Shown: piece after piece, positions 1 to 6,631 of the stretch
How positions within the stretch are numbered: position 1 is the stretch's first letter
Layout of the letters: the number at the start of each line of letters is the position of its first letter
DNA from: Collinsella aerofaciens
GTDB lineage: Bacteria > Actinomycetota > Coriobacteriia > Coriobacteriales > Coriobacteriaceae
Assembly (NCBI RefSeq): GCF_028209625.1
Contig: NZ_JAQLDU010000020.1
Span: forward strand, 1 to 25,322
Length of the DNA stretch: 25,322 nucleotides
Direction of reading: 5' to 3'
Notes under the pieces: generated by a model
Databases searched by the model: none
Told to the model about the DNA's origin: nothing
What the model saw: the letters and a program-made list of their open reading frames with translations, nothing else
Made by a program: the position numbers and the translations under genes

Positions 1-184
1 TGAAAGCGTCCTAGTGTTCGCTTCTAATAAAGAAGGCCAAGATTCGGGACGCAGTTCAATTTAAGTCTGTCCCCAATGAGTGCCGCCAGGGACAGCCCTT
101 GCCAGCCCGGCCGGCGAGCCGGCAGATCGGCAAAGACTGTCCCCAGCGACCAGTCGTTTAAGAACGTCCCCGATGACCAGGTAG
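1..184. repeat. Intergenic repeat region with GTCCCC units
   Basis: This short non-coding stretch lies downstream of the ABC permease stop. It contains related units spaced irregularly: AAGTCTGTCCCCAATGAG near 63-80, AAGACTGTCCCCAGCGACCAG beginning near 134, and AAGAACGTCCCCGATGACCAG near 161-181. Another GGGACAGCCC lies near 89-98. A GC-rich inverted repeat of the form GCCGGC-GAG-CCGGC type sits near 109-123. Open frames through it look spurious. I believe similar intergenic repeats are frequent in Collinsella genomes, but I cannot confirm that here. It could serve as a terminator or repeat-family insertion at the end of the ABC operon. Confidence 0.5.
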
Positions 185-1390
185 CTAGGCATGGGATTTG
201 GCGCGGGTGAGGGCCATGCCTACGGCGGTGATGGCCGCGGCAAAGAGCACCGTAACGCCCAGGTCGCAGGCGATGTCGCCCAGCACGGTGGACGTCAGGT
301 CCGCGGCGAGCGCCTTGCCGATCGCGTCGTTCACCCAAAACGTCGGCACAAAATGCGCCACGGTCTGCACGGCCGAGCCCATGAGCGACAGCGGCATCCA
401 GGCGCCACCCAAAAACGTCATGAGCATGCCGAGTAAGTTGCCCACACCGTTGAGCAGCTCCTCGCGCGCGCCCAGGCTCGACAGCGTAAAGCCAACGGCC
501 AGCGGCGTGCACGCCAGGGCAAACGTTGCCGCCAGCGCCAGGCACACGCGGCCCACGCCGACCTCGGCAACCGCGCCGGCAAAGCCCACGACGCCCATCA
601 TGCTCGACACAAGCCAGATGCAAACGGTGAGCACGGCGGCGGCCGCGAACACGGCAAGCGAACGCTGGCGCTCGGAGAGCGGGGCGGCCTCCATGCGGCG
701 CACGCGCTCGGGCTCGTTCATGCCCGAGAACACCAGCCCCACCGACACGATGACCGACGAGATGATCGCGTACGCGCCAAAGTTGAAGTACGACTCGAGC
801 GTGGCAGCAGCAGTCGAGTCGACCTTGACCTGCTCGATCTGGACCTCCGCGCGCTTTGCGGCCGCGTGCTCGGCGGCCCTTGCGACATCACCGTTGGAGG
901 CAGCGGGTTCAAGCGCCGCCGCGGCGCCCGCGAGCGAGATCCAGCGCGAGGCCTCGGCGGACGAAAGCGCCGCCGCCATGGTGCCGGAGCCATAGGCCAC
1001 GTCGAGCTTGGGCAGGGATTCCCCCGCGCGGGAGGCCGCGATCAGGTCGTCCTCGAACCCTTCCGGGATAAAGAACACGCAATCGGCACTACCCTTGGCG
1101 CTGTTGCTCTTGGAGAGCGCGTCGGCAAGGTCGTACGTGTCGTCGCCGACGCCCGTGACCAGGTCAAAGCGTGAGCCCAGGTGCTTGGTAAGCGCCCGCG
1201 AAAGGTCGCTATTGTCGCGGTCGACCACGATCACGTTGGTGTCGTAAGGCTTGTACTCGGTAAGCTGAGACGAATTCCAGCTGACGGAGGCCGCGATAAA
1301 CACACCCAACAGCGAAATGAACACCGTGTAGATGAGCAGATAGAGCGGGTGCGCGAGCGCCATGCGAAGCGCGGTCTTAAAGGTGCTCAT
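185..1390 (-). CDS. ABC-2 type transporter permease (second permease of the operon)
   Basis: Membrane permease of about 401 residues. It has one N-terminal membrane segment (about residues 17-37), a long extracytoplasmic region to about residue 205, and then about five to six hydrophobic segments. The ABC-2 family signature region GGAWMPLSLM, followed by a short segment ending near PTFWVNDAI, lies in the C-terminal half. The start chosen is the ATG at 1390, because GGAAGGAG lies just upstream of it. The frame could also open at a TTG at 1405, which has poorer support. The gene overlaps the end of the upstream permease by 14 bases, so the two are translationally coupled. It probably forms a heterodimeric export channel with that permease and the ATPase at 2574-3512. 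The substrate cannot be read from the sequence; a lipophilic drug, peptide or lipid is typical for this architecture. Confidence 0.9.
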   Translation of the reverse strand: MSTFKTALRMALAHPLYLLIYTVFISLLGVFIAASVSWNSSQLTEYKPYDTNVIVVDRDNSDLSRALTKHLGSRFDLVTGVGDDTYDLADALSKSNSAKGSADCVFFIPEGFEDDLIAASRAGESLPKLDVAYGSGTMAAALSSAEASRWISLAGAAAALEPAASNGDVARAAEHAAAKRAEVQIEQVKVDSTAAATLESYFNFGAYAIISSVIVSVGLVFSGMNEPERVRRMEAAPLSERQRSLAVFAAAAVLTVCIWLVSSMMGVVGFAGAVAEVGVGRVCLALAATFALACTPLAVGFTLSSLGAREELLNGVGNLLGMLMTFLGGAWMPLSLMGSAVQTVAHFVPTFWVNDAIGKALAADLTSTVLGDIACDLGVTVLFAAAITAVGMALTRAKSHA

Positions 1391-2564
1391 AGCGGCTCCT
1401 TCCAAAGATCAGCGTAGCGGCGGCGACAAACACCAGGGCCATCAGGACGAGCGCGCCGGCGCGAACAGCGAAGGGCCCCAGGTCCTCAAAGAAATACAGG
1501 CGATTGAACATATCGCAGATGAGCTTGACGGGGTTGAGCCAGCACTCGACCGGACAAGCGCGGGCGACGTCGTCGGCAAGCGCCATCGCCGGCTCGCCGT
1601 AGAGGCCGGCGAACAAAGCGCGCGTGGTGGCAAAGCCCGTGAGGATGCCCGACTTGGATGCCTTGCCGCCCTTAACGGGAAGCGTGCCCACAAAGAGCCC
1701 CAGGCCCGTGGCGGCAAGCGCGGATGCAGCCCCGCCCAGCAGGCACAACCCCTCGCGCCCGCCAAAGTCGACGCCCACGACCAGGTGCACGTAGCCGATC
1801 GCAACCGCCATCGATGCAAAGGAAACCAGCCACGAGCCGACAAAAATGCCGGCCAGCGACGCCGTCTTGGAGACGCCGCCCACGCAGCGACGCGCGCCGA
1901 GGCCGGACAGGTTGGGCTGCAGATCGACGACGGCCAGGGCCGCAAACTCGGCAGACATCATCGCGACCAGGCCAAAGAGTGCGAAATAGTAGATGGTCGC
2001 AGCGTCGGGCGTGGTGCGCGTAAGGCTCACGCGACGGGTGCCGCCCTCGAGCGATAGGGCGCGCGCAACCGCCTCCGGATCGGCGAGCGCCGCCGGATCA
2101 TCTTGAGCAATCTGGGCCATGAGCTCGGCATTTTGCGTATACGAGCTTGCTACCGTCTCCAGAATGCTGCGGTCGGTGAGTACCGACGACGCACGCGAGC
2201 CGTCATAGCTCGAAAGCAACGTGAGTTTGGGCGTGCCCGCGTCGTCGACCGTATAGATGCCCGCGACCTCGCCGGCCTTGAGTGCCTTGCGCGCGGCAGC
2301 CAAGTCTTCGTACTCGCTCACATCGAGCAGTTGATCGTCGCCCTCCCTGGCAAGCGAGGTCGCCACGTCCTTAAAGGACGAAGCGCCCCAGGTTTCGTCA
2401 GCGACAACGGCTACCGGCACCGGGTCGATCTTGCCGTCAGAGCTCAGGTTCGCAAACATAAACATGAACATCGTTAAAAGCGCGACGGGAAAGATCGCGC
2501 CCCAGACCCATGTGCTCGGCCGGCGCAATAGCGTCTTGGCCGTGGTTATGATGGTGTTGAACAT
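1377..2564 (-). CDS. ABC-2 type transporter permease (first permease of the operon)
   Basis: Permease of 395 residues with the same layout as its neighbour. There is one membrane segment near residues 19-39, an extracytoplasmic region of about 160 residues, and a C-terminal bundle of about five to six membrane segments beginning near the IYYFALFGLVAMMSAEF stretch. It belongs to the ABC-2 membrane family and is paired with a paralogous permease. The ATG at 2564 is preceded by an AGGGGGC ribosome-binding site and lies 9 bases after the ATPase stop. The end of the gene contains the ribosome-binding site and start of the next permease. The order ATPase-permease-permease next to a NarL-type sensor/regulator pair matches the Bacillus LnrLMN arrangement. 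The shared function is inferred from architecture only. Confidence 0.9.
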   Translation of the reverse strand: MFNTIITTAKTLLRRPSTWVWGAIFPVALLTMFMFMFANLSSDGKIDPVPVAVVADETWGASSFKDVATSLAREGDDQLLDVSEYEDLAAARKALKAGEVAGIYTVDDAGTPKLTLLSSYDGSRASSVLTDRSILETVASSYTQNAELMAQIAQDDPAALADPEAVARALSLEGGTRRVSLTRTTPDAATIYYFALFGLVAMMSAEFAALAVVDLQPNLSGLGARRCVGGVSKTASLAGIFVGSWLVSFASMAVAIGYVHLVVGVDFGGREGLCLLGGAASALAATGLGLFVGTLPVKGGKASKSGILTGFATTRALFAGLYGEPAMALADDVARACPVECWLNPVKLICDMFNRLYFFEDLGPFAVRAGALVLMALVFVAAATLIFGRSRYEHL

Positions 2565-2573
2565 GGCTGCCCC

Positions 2574-3512
2574 CTAGTCGCGCAGCTCGCGGCCGGTGAT
2601 CTCGAGGAACACATCGTTGAGCGTGGGCGGCTCGCTCCACACGCGGCCGAGCGCCACGTCGGCGGCGCGCAGCGTGTCAAGGATGTCGACCAAGTTGTGC
2701 GGGCTCGCTTCGCAGGTGCAGACAAGCTCGCCGTCGGACAGCTCAACCGAAAGCACATGCTCGAGGGCGCGCAGTCGCTCGACCGTGGCGGGCTCGACGG
2801 CGCCGACCTCGACGGTCACGCGCTCGCCCATCTGAATCATGCGCTTGAGCTCGTCGTTAGTGCCCTGCGCCAGCACGCGCCCACCATCCATGATCATGAT
2901 GCGGTTGCAGATCTGCTCGACTTCCTCCATGTAATGGCTGGTATACACCACCGTGGCGCCTTCGCCGCGCAGGCGGCAGATGCCCTCCAGGATGGCGTTG
3001 CGGCTCTGTGGATCGACTGCCACCGTAGGCTCGTCAAAAAAGATGAGCTCGGGCTTGTGCGCGATGCCGCAGGCAATGTTGAGGCGGCGTGCCAGGCCGC
3101 CCGAGAGCTTGCCGGGGCGGAACTTGGTAAAGTCGCCCAGGCCGACAAAGTCGATCGCCTCGTCCACCAGCGCGCGGCGGCGTTTGCGGTCGTTGACGTA
3201 AAGACTGCAGAAATAGTCGATGTTCTCACGCACGGTAAGCTCGTCAAACACCGCCACCTGCTGCGGCACCACGCCGATGCGGCGCTTGAGGTCGTAGCGG
3301 GCGGGCGTCATGGGCTCACCGAACAGCTCGATGGCGCCCTTGTCGTAGGCAAGCAGCTGCAGGATACAGTTGATGGACGTGGTTTTGCCCGAGCCGTTGG
3401 GGCCGAGCAGGCCAAAGATCTCGCCGGGGGCGATGTTCAGGTTAAAGTGGTCGAGCGCAATAAGATCGTCATAGCGCTTGACGAGGTTTTCAACATGGAC
3501 GATGTCTGTCAT
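2574..3512 (-). CDS. ABC transporter ATP-binding protein (drug/lipid exporter type)
   Basis: Cytoplasmic ATPase of 312 residues that powers the exporter encoded by the next two genes. Visible motifs are Walker A GPNGSGKT (residues 37-44), a Q-loop region GVVPQQ (80-85), signature LSGG (136-139), Walker B LIFFDEP (156-162), and an H-loop histidine in YTSHYMEE (His193). After the ATPase domain there is a C-terminal region of about 90 residues typical of DrrA/CcmA-like ATPases. All catalytic residues are present, so it should be active. It is the first gene of the minus-strand operon and is divergent from the histidine kinase gene, with about 200 bases between the two starts. The paired response regulator is a plausible controller of this promoter. 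Confidence 0.95.
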   Translation of the reverse strand: MTDIVHVENLVKRYDDLIALDHFNLNIAPGEIFGLLGPNGSGKTTSINCILQLLAYDKGAIELFGEPMTPARYDLKRRIGVVPQQVAVFDELTVRENIDYFCSLYVNDRKRRRALVDEAIDFVGLGDFTKFRPGKLSGGLARRLNIACGIAHKPELIFFDEPTVAVDPQSRNAILEGICRLRGEGATVVYTSHYMEEVEQICNRIMIMDGGRVLAQGTNDELKRMIQMGERVTVEVGAVEPATVERLRALEHVLSVELSDGELVCTCEASPHNLVDILDTLRAADVALGRVWSEPPTLNDVFLEITGRELRD

Positions 3513-3711
3513 GAGGCGGCCCTTCTGTTGGTTGCGGCCCGGTACGATTGCATCATCGCAGGAGTGGGTGGCACGCGCCAGTGAGCTTTGTCACGAGTGC
3601 GGAGGTCTTGGTCGTGCGGCCTGCCGACGCCCCCGCTTTGCCGCGTGGGAGGAATGTCACGGTTGCGCAGGCGGCCCCTCCACCGTGCGCGGCTTCGCGT
3701 ACAATACCCGT
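3513..3711. promoter_or_regulatory. Divergent promoter region between ABC operon and two-component system
   Basis: This 199-base intergenic region must hold the promoters of both divergent transcription units. On the plus side a TACAAT sequence at 3700-3705 is a good -10 element, but it ends only 6 bases before the kinase ATG at 3712. No clear -35 is seen at the right spacing. On the minus side no convincing -10/-35 pair stands out. Response-regulator binding here is likely from the gene arrangement, but I see no obvious palindromic operator. Confidence 0.45.
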
Positions 3712-4857
3712 ATGAACAGGCTTTTCGACAAATCGATCGTGCTGGCGTGCTGTATTGCGGCCGCCATGGGTCTTGCTGTGAACGCTCACCTGGTCGCGGC
3801 GTTTTGCCTTGGCGTTATTGCCACCTCGCTGGCCGAGGTCGCACGGGGGAACCGCGCCTGCCGTGCGAGCGAGGCCGCGAGCTACGTTTACGTCATCGCG
3901 GCTGTCTTCGTGCCGCCGTTTGTGCCGTTTGCGCCTCTCGCCCTCTATGACATCGCGCGGCGCGTGCGCCATGAGCACGCCTGGATCGCGCTGGGTGTCG
4001 GCGCCGTCTTTGCCTGTACGCTCGTCGCGGACCTTCGCGCCGACGCGCTCACCGCCCGAACGCTCCTGCTGACCGCCATCCTTTCGGTTGCCGCCACCTT
4101 GCTATCGCTACGTACCGCCCAGCTGGAGCGCGAGCAGCAGCGCATGCGCCGCATCCGCGACGAGCTGCAGGAACGAGCCCTCGCGCTCGAAGCGCGCAAC
4201 CGCGACCTCGCCGATCGCCAGGACTACGAAGTCGAGCTCGCGACGCTCGCCGAACGCGCCCGCATCGCGCGCGAGATCCACGATAATGTCGGGCACCAGC
4301 TCACGCGTGCCTCGCTGCAGACCGAGGCCCTGCGCGTCGTGCACGCCGGCGAGCCCGGCGTCGCCGCCGATTTCGCCGACGTCAAACGCACGGTTGACGA
4401 GGCGCTCCAGCTTGTGCGTACTAGCGTCCATTCGCTCAACGACAACGCCGTCGACCTTTCCGTGCAGCTCGAACGCATTGTTGAAGGCGCGCGCTCGGAC
4501 GGCGGCCCGCAGATTGAGCTTGAAGTTATGACTGAACATACGCCCGCAAATGTCGTCAACTGCTTTGCGGCGGTCCTGCGCGAGGCGCTCTCCAACACCA
4601 TGCGCCACGCTTGCGCCCATGCTGTCACTGTACGATGCATGGAACATCCGTCGTTTTACCAGCTCATCGTTACCGACGATGGCGTGGGCGGGGTTCAAGC
4701 AAGCGGCCGCAACGTCGCAGAAGGCATGGGGCTCGCCTCCATGCGCGAGCGCGTCGAGGCGCTTGGCGGCACCTTCACCGCCGGTCCGCGCGCCGGCACC
4801 AGCGGCTGGCGTGTGTTTGCCACCGTTCCCAAACCGCAAGGAGATGAGGGCCGATGA
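3712..4857 (+). CDS. NarL-type sensor histidine kinase
   Basis: Membrane histidine kinase of 381 residues in the HisKA_3 class. The N-terminal 130 residues contain about four to five hydrophobic segments with very short loops, so it probably senses within the membrane. A coiled coil follows at about 135-185. The phosphorylation site is His190 in REIHDNVGHQL. The HATPase domain has an N-box EALSNTMRHA (291-300), a G1 box DDGVGG (322-327) and a G2 segment GMGLASMRERV (338-348). The ATG at 3712 was chosen because the frame further upstream is Cys/Arg-rich and unlike a protein, and because a -10-like TACAAT precedes it. The stop overlaps the response-regulator start (ATGA). Intramembrane-sensing kinases of this form often detect membrane stress or lipophilic antibiotics, which fits the adjacent exporter. 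Confidence 0.92.
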   Translation: MNRLFDKSIVLACCIAAAMGLAVNAHLVAAFCLGVIATSLAEVARGNRACRASEAASYVYVIAAVFVPPFVPFAPLALYDIARRVRHEHAWIALGVGAVFACTLVADLRADALTARTLLLTAILSVAATLLSLRTAQLEREQQRMRRIRDELQERALALEARNRDLADRQDYEVELATLAERARIAREIHDNVGHQLTRASLQTEALRVVHAGEPGVAADFADVKRTVDEALQLVRTSVHSLNDNAVDLSVQLERIVEGARSDGGPQIELEVMTEHTPANVVNCFAAVLREALSNTMRHACAHAVTVRCMEHPSFYQLIVTDDGVGGVQASGRNVAEGMGLASMRERVEALGGTFTAGPRAGTSGWRVFATVPKPQGDEGR

Positions 4858-5483
4858 GGCTCATCGTTGTCGACGACGACCGCCTAGTGGTCGATTCGCT
4901 CAAGATTATCCTGGGCGCCCAGCCGCAGATCGAGGTGGTGGGCACCGGCGCCAATGGCGACGACGCGGTCGCGCTCTACGGCGAGCACGCGCCCGACATC
5001 GCGCTGCTCGACATTCAGATGCCGGGACGCGACGGACTTTCGGCGGCACGCGAGATCCTTGAGCGCGACCCTGCGGCGCGCGTGGTGTTTCTGACGACAT
5101 TCTCGGATGACGAGTATATTGTGTCGGCACTCAAACTGGGCGCCCGCGGCTACCTGATCAAAACCGATGTCGCCGCCATTCCACCGGCACTGGCGCAGGT
5201 CATGGACGGCAAACGCGTGCTCGAGGGCAAGGCGATCGAGGATATCGACTTTGACGGAACGGGCGTTGAGGCGGGCACGCCTCGCCGGCCCGCCGCCTTT
5301 GCCAGCCTGACCGACCGTGAGTTCGAAGTCGCCGAGCTCATCGCCCGCGGCCTCGACAACAAGGAGATCGCCGCCACCGCCTACATGGGCGAAGGCACCG
5401 TACGCAACCACATCAGCTCGATCCTTGCCAAAATGGGTCTGCGCAACCGCACCCAAATCGCCATCGCCTACCTGCGAGGGTAA
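4854..5483 (+). CDS. LuxR/NarL-family response regulator
   Basis: Response regulator of 209 residues. The receiver domain spans about 1-120, with acidic residues Asp7-Asp9, phospho-acceptor Asp53 in LLDIQMPG, a conserved Thr in FLTTFSDD, and Lys in GYLIKTD. A linker leads to a C-terminal LuxR-type HTH at about 147-205 (LTDREFEVAELIARG, then NKEIA and GTVRNHISSIL). The gene overlaps the kinase by 4 bases, so they form one operon. It is probably phosphorylated by the upstream kinase and controls the divergent ABC exporter. All expected residues are present. Confidence 0.95.
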   Translation: MRLIVVDDDRLVVDSLKIILGAQPQIEVVGTGANGDDAVALYGEHAPDIALLDIQMPGRDGLSAAREILERDPAARVVFLTTFSDDEYIVSALKLGARGYLIKTDVAAIPPALAQVMDGKRVLEGKAIEDIDFDGTGVEAGTPRRPAAFASLTDREFEVAELIARGLDNKEIAATAYMGEGTVRNHISSILAKMGLRNRTQIAIAYLRG

Positions 5484-5543
5484 TTACCCAACGGCCAACC
5501 GCCCCGGCATAGCAAAATGGCTGCTACCGATTTAATACCATTT

Positions 5544-5697
5544 CAAAACTATGCCGGTTTACGGGGCTAAACTCAGGACCCCCATCCATACCCGCGTTTT
5601 CTGCAAAATAACGACTCGTCTACCTGCGGTTTTATTTTCACGAATATCGGCATGGTTGGGGACTCGTGACTCAGCCCCGTAAACCGGCATAGTTTTG
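5544..5697. repeat. Nested-hairpin element, copy A
   Basis: The element is bounded by a perfect 25-base inverted repeat, 5544-5568 and 5673-5697, which reads CAAAACTATGCCGGTTTACG at its left outer side. Inside is a second imperfect stem (CCCCCATCCATA near 5580-5590 against ATGGTTGGGG near 5652-5661). The centre carries CCATACCC (5586-5593) and TCTACCTGCGGTTTTATT (5619-5636), both shared with copies B and C. It may be a structured RNA, a terminator complex or a non-autonomous mobile repeat. Confidence 0.75.
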
Positions 5698-5745
5698 TTC
5701 GGGCGGCCCTGCACGAGCGCCTCCGCAAGCCTCGCGAGACCAAAA

Positions 5746-5776
5746 TGATCCGTTTTCCTCCGTCCCCAAGGGATCA
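5746..5776. repeat. TGATCC...GGATCA spacer palindrome, copy 1
   Basis: This segment in the spacer between elements A and B begins TGATCC and ends GGATCA, a 6-base inverted repeat around CGTTTTCCTCCGTCCCCAA-like sequence. A degenerate second copy lies in the next spacer at about 5985-6015, where the right arm has become GAGATCA. The conservation between spacers supports duplication of an element-plus-spacer unit. Confidence 0.5.
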
Positions 5777-5789
5777 GCCGGAACCGCTA

Positions 5790-5949
5790 GCCACGAAACC
5801 TGCCCATCTACTACGTTTGACTCGATACCCCCGACCATACCCGCTTTTCATGCAAAATCGCAGGCGTTCTACCTGCGATTTTTATTTCGCATTACTTGCC
5901 ATGGTTGAGGGTAGCAGCCTAAACGTAGTAGATGGGCCCATTTCGTGGC
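5790..5949. repeat. Nested-hairpin element, copy B (different arms, same core)
   Basis: The outer arms are unrelated in sequence to copies A and C but are still complementary to each other. GCCACGAAA (5790-5798) pairs with TTTCGTGGC (5941-5949), and GCCCATCTACTACGTTT (5802-5818) pairs with its complement at 5921-5937. The inner stem and core are shared with the other copies: CCATACCC at 5835-5842 and TCTACCTGCGATTTTTATT at 5868-5886. In this copy TCGCAGG...CCTGCGA followed by TTTTTATTT also looks like an intrinsic terminator on the plus strand. Confidence 0.75.
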
Positions 5950-5984
5950 AGGCGGGTCACGCGGCAGCCCTCGCAAGGCAAAAA

Positions 5985-6015
5985 TGATCCGTTTCCCTCT
6001 GTCCACGGGAGATCA
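5985..6015. repeat. TGATCC spacer repeat, copy 2 (degenerate)
   Basis: Second copy of the spacer motif, beginning TGATCCGTTTCCCTCTGTCC and ending in GAGATCA. It lies about the same distance from element C as copy 1 lies from element B. Confidence 0.45.
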
Positions 6016-6042
6016 AAGGCTGTTACTGATATGGTGCCATTT

Positions 6043-6196
6043 CAAAACTATGCCGGTTTACGGGGCTAAAGTCGGAGCCCTCATCCATACCCCCTATTTT
6101 TGAAAAACAGCAAGCAGTCTACCTGCGGTTTTATTATCTTGGTTTTCGATATGGTCGGAGGTTCGCTATCCAGCCCCGTAATCCGGCATAGTTTTG
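6043..6196. repeat. Nested-hairpin element, copy C
   Basis: The same outer arms as copy A (CAAAACTATGCCGGTTTACG on the left, complement at 6172-6196) with one mismatch in the 25-base stem. The core carries CCATACCC (6085-6092) and TCTACCTGCGGTTTTATT (6118-6135), as in A and B. The sequence to its left also resembles the left flank of copy A (GCCATTTC against ACCATTTC, with a related GGCTGTTACTGAT / GGCTGCTACCGAT stretch), so the repeated unit extends beyond the hairpin. Confidence 0.75.
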
Positions 6197-6227
6197 TTCG
6201 CGACGGCCCAACCGCGCGTTTAAGCGC

Positions 6228-6261
6228 GGGGCCGGCGGGGCATTTTTGCCCCGCCGGCCCC
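6228..6261 (-). terminator. Strong hairpin, probable terminator of the hydrogenase operon
   Basis: A perfect 15-base stem GGGGCCGGCGGGGCA (6228-6242) pairs with 6247-6261 across a TTTT loop. It lies about 22 bases after the stop of the ferredoxin-like subunit. There is no clean U-tract on the minus side, so termination efficiency is uncertain. A second small hairpin CCGCGC-GTTTAA-GCGCGG overlaps its far side. Confidence 0.65.
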
Positions 6262-6282
6262 TATTCCAGTTCTACTCCTGCG

Positions 6283-6624
6283 CTACTCCGGCTTAGTTTC
6301 TACCGTGGGAGTCTTGTCCGCCGCAACTGGAGTGCGGGCGGTGTCCATGCTCAGGCAGTGTTTAGGGCAGCTTTCGATGCACTCGCCGCACACCACGCAA
6401 GCATACGGGTCGATCGACCACGTTCCGCCCTTGCGATCGACCGCGAGCGCGCCCGCCGGGCAACGCCGCGCGCACATGCCGCAGCAGATGCACACGTCCA
6501 TGTCATTGACGATATGCCCGCGCAAGCGCTCGGGCGCCGTCAGCTTCTCCTGCGGATAGCACACCGTGACCGGCTGCTTGACCATAGAACCCAAGGCCAT
6601 CTTGGCAAATGTCAGCAAACTCAT
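6283..6624 (-). CDS. echF: Ech-type hydrogenase ferredoxin-like subunit (NuoI homologue)
   Basis: Small iron-sulfur protein of 113 residues with two [4Fe-4S] motifs. The first is Cys45, Cys48, Cys51 and Cys55 in CICCGMCARRCP; the second is Cys76, Cys79, Cys82 and Cys86 in CVVCGECIESCP. It should pass electrons from reduced ferredoxin toward the small subunit of the hydrogenase. It is the last gene of the operon, 7 bases after the large-subunit gene. The N-terminal 40 residues and short Thr/Pro-rich tail are typical of NuoI/EchF-like subunits. The gene name rests on operon order A-B-C-D-E-F; the two-cluster domain itself is certain. Confidence 0.9.
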   Translation of the reverse strand: MSLLTFAKMALGSMVKQPVTVCYPQEKLTAPERLRGHIVNDMDVCICCGMCARRCPAGALAVDRKGGTWSIDPYACVVCGECIESCPKHCLSMDTARTPVAADKTPTVETKPE

Positions 6625-6631
6625 GCCGCGC

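Larger units (their letters stand above)
5484..6227. other. Long intergenic region holding a tandem array of nested-hairpin elements
   Basis: There is no credible protein gene here; the few open frames are short and run through repeats. The region is organised as three hairpin elements of about 155 bases (listed separately) separated by two spacers of 92-93 bases that also resemble each other. The two spacers share AAAATGATCCGTTTYCCTCY followed by a GTCC-containing segment. Just after the response-regulator stop there is a tiny palindrome GGGTAATTACCC at 5479-5490. Confidence 0.7.

Noticed and set aside
24..623. Minus-strand open frame running from the permease gene into the left repeat
   Set aside because: It overlaps the permease out of frame and its C-terminal part is translation of the GTCCCC repeats.
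5745..5987. Small plus-strand open frame of 80 codons in the hairpin array
   Set aside because: It is made of spacer and element B sequence and is not preserved in the other repeat units.
5544..6196. CRISPR array
   Set aside because: Three long palindromic elements with 92-93 base similar spacers do not match the short repeats and unique spacers of CRISPR, and no cas gene is near.
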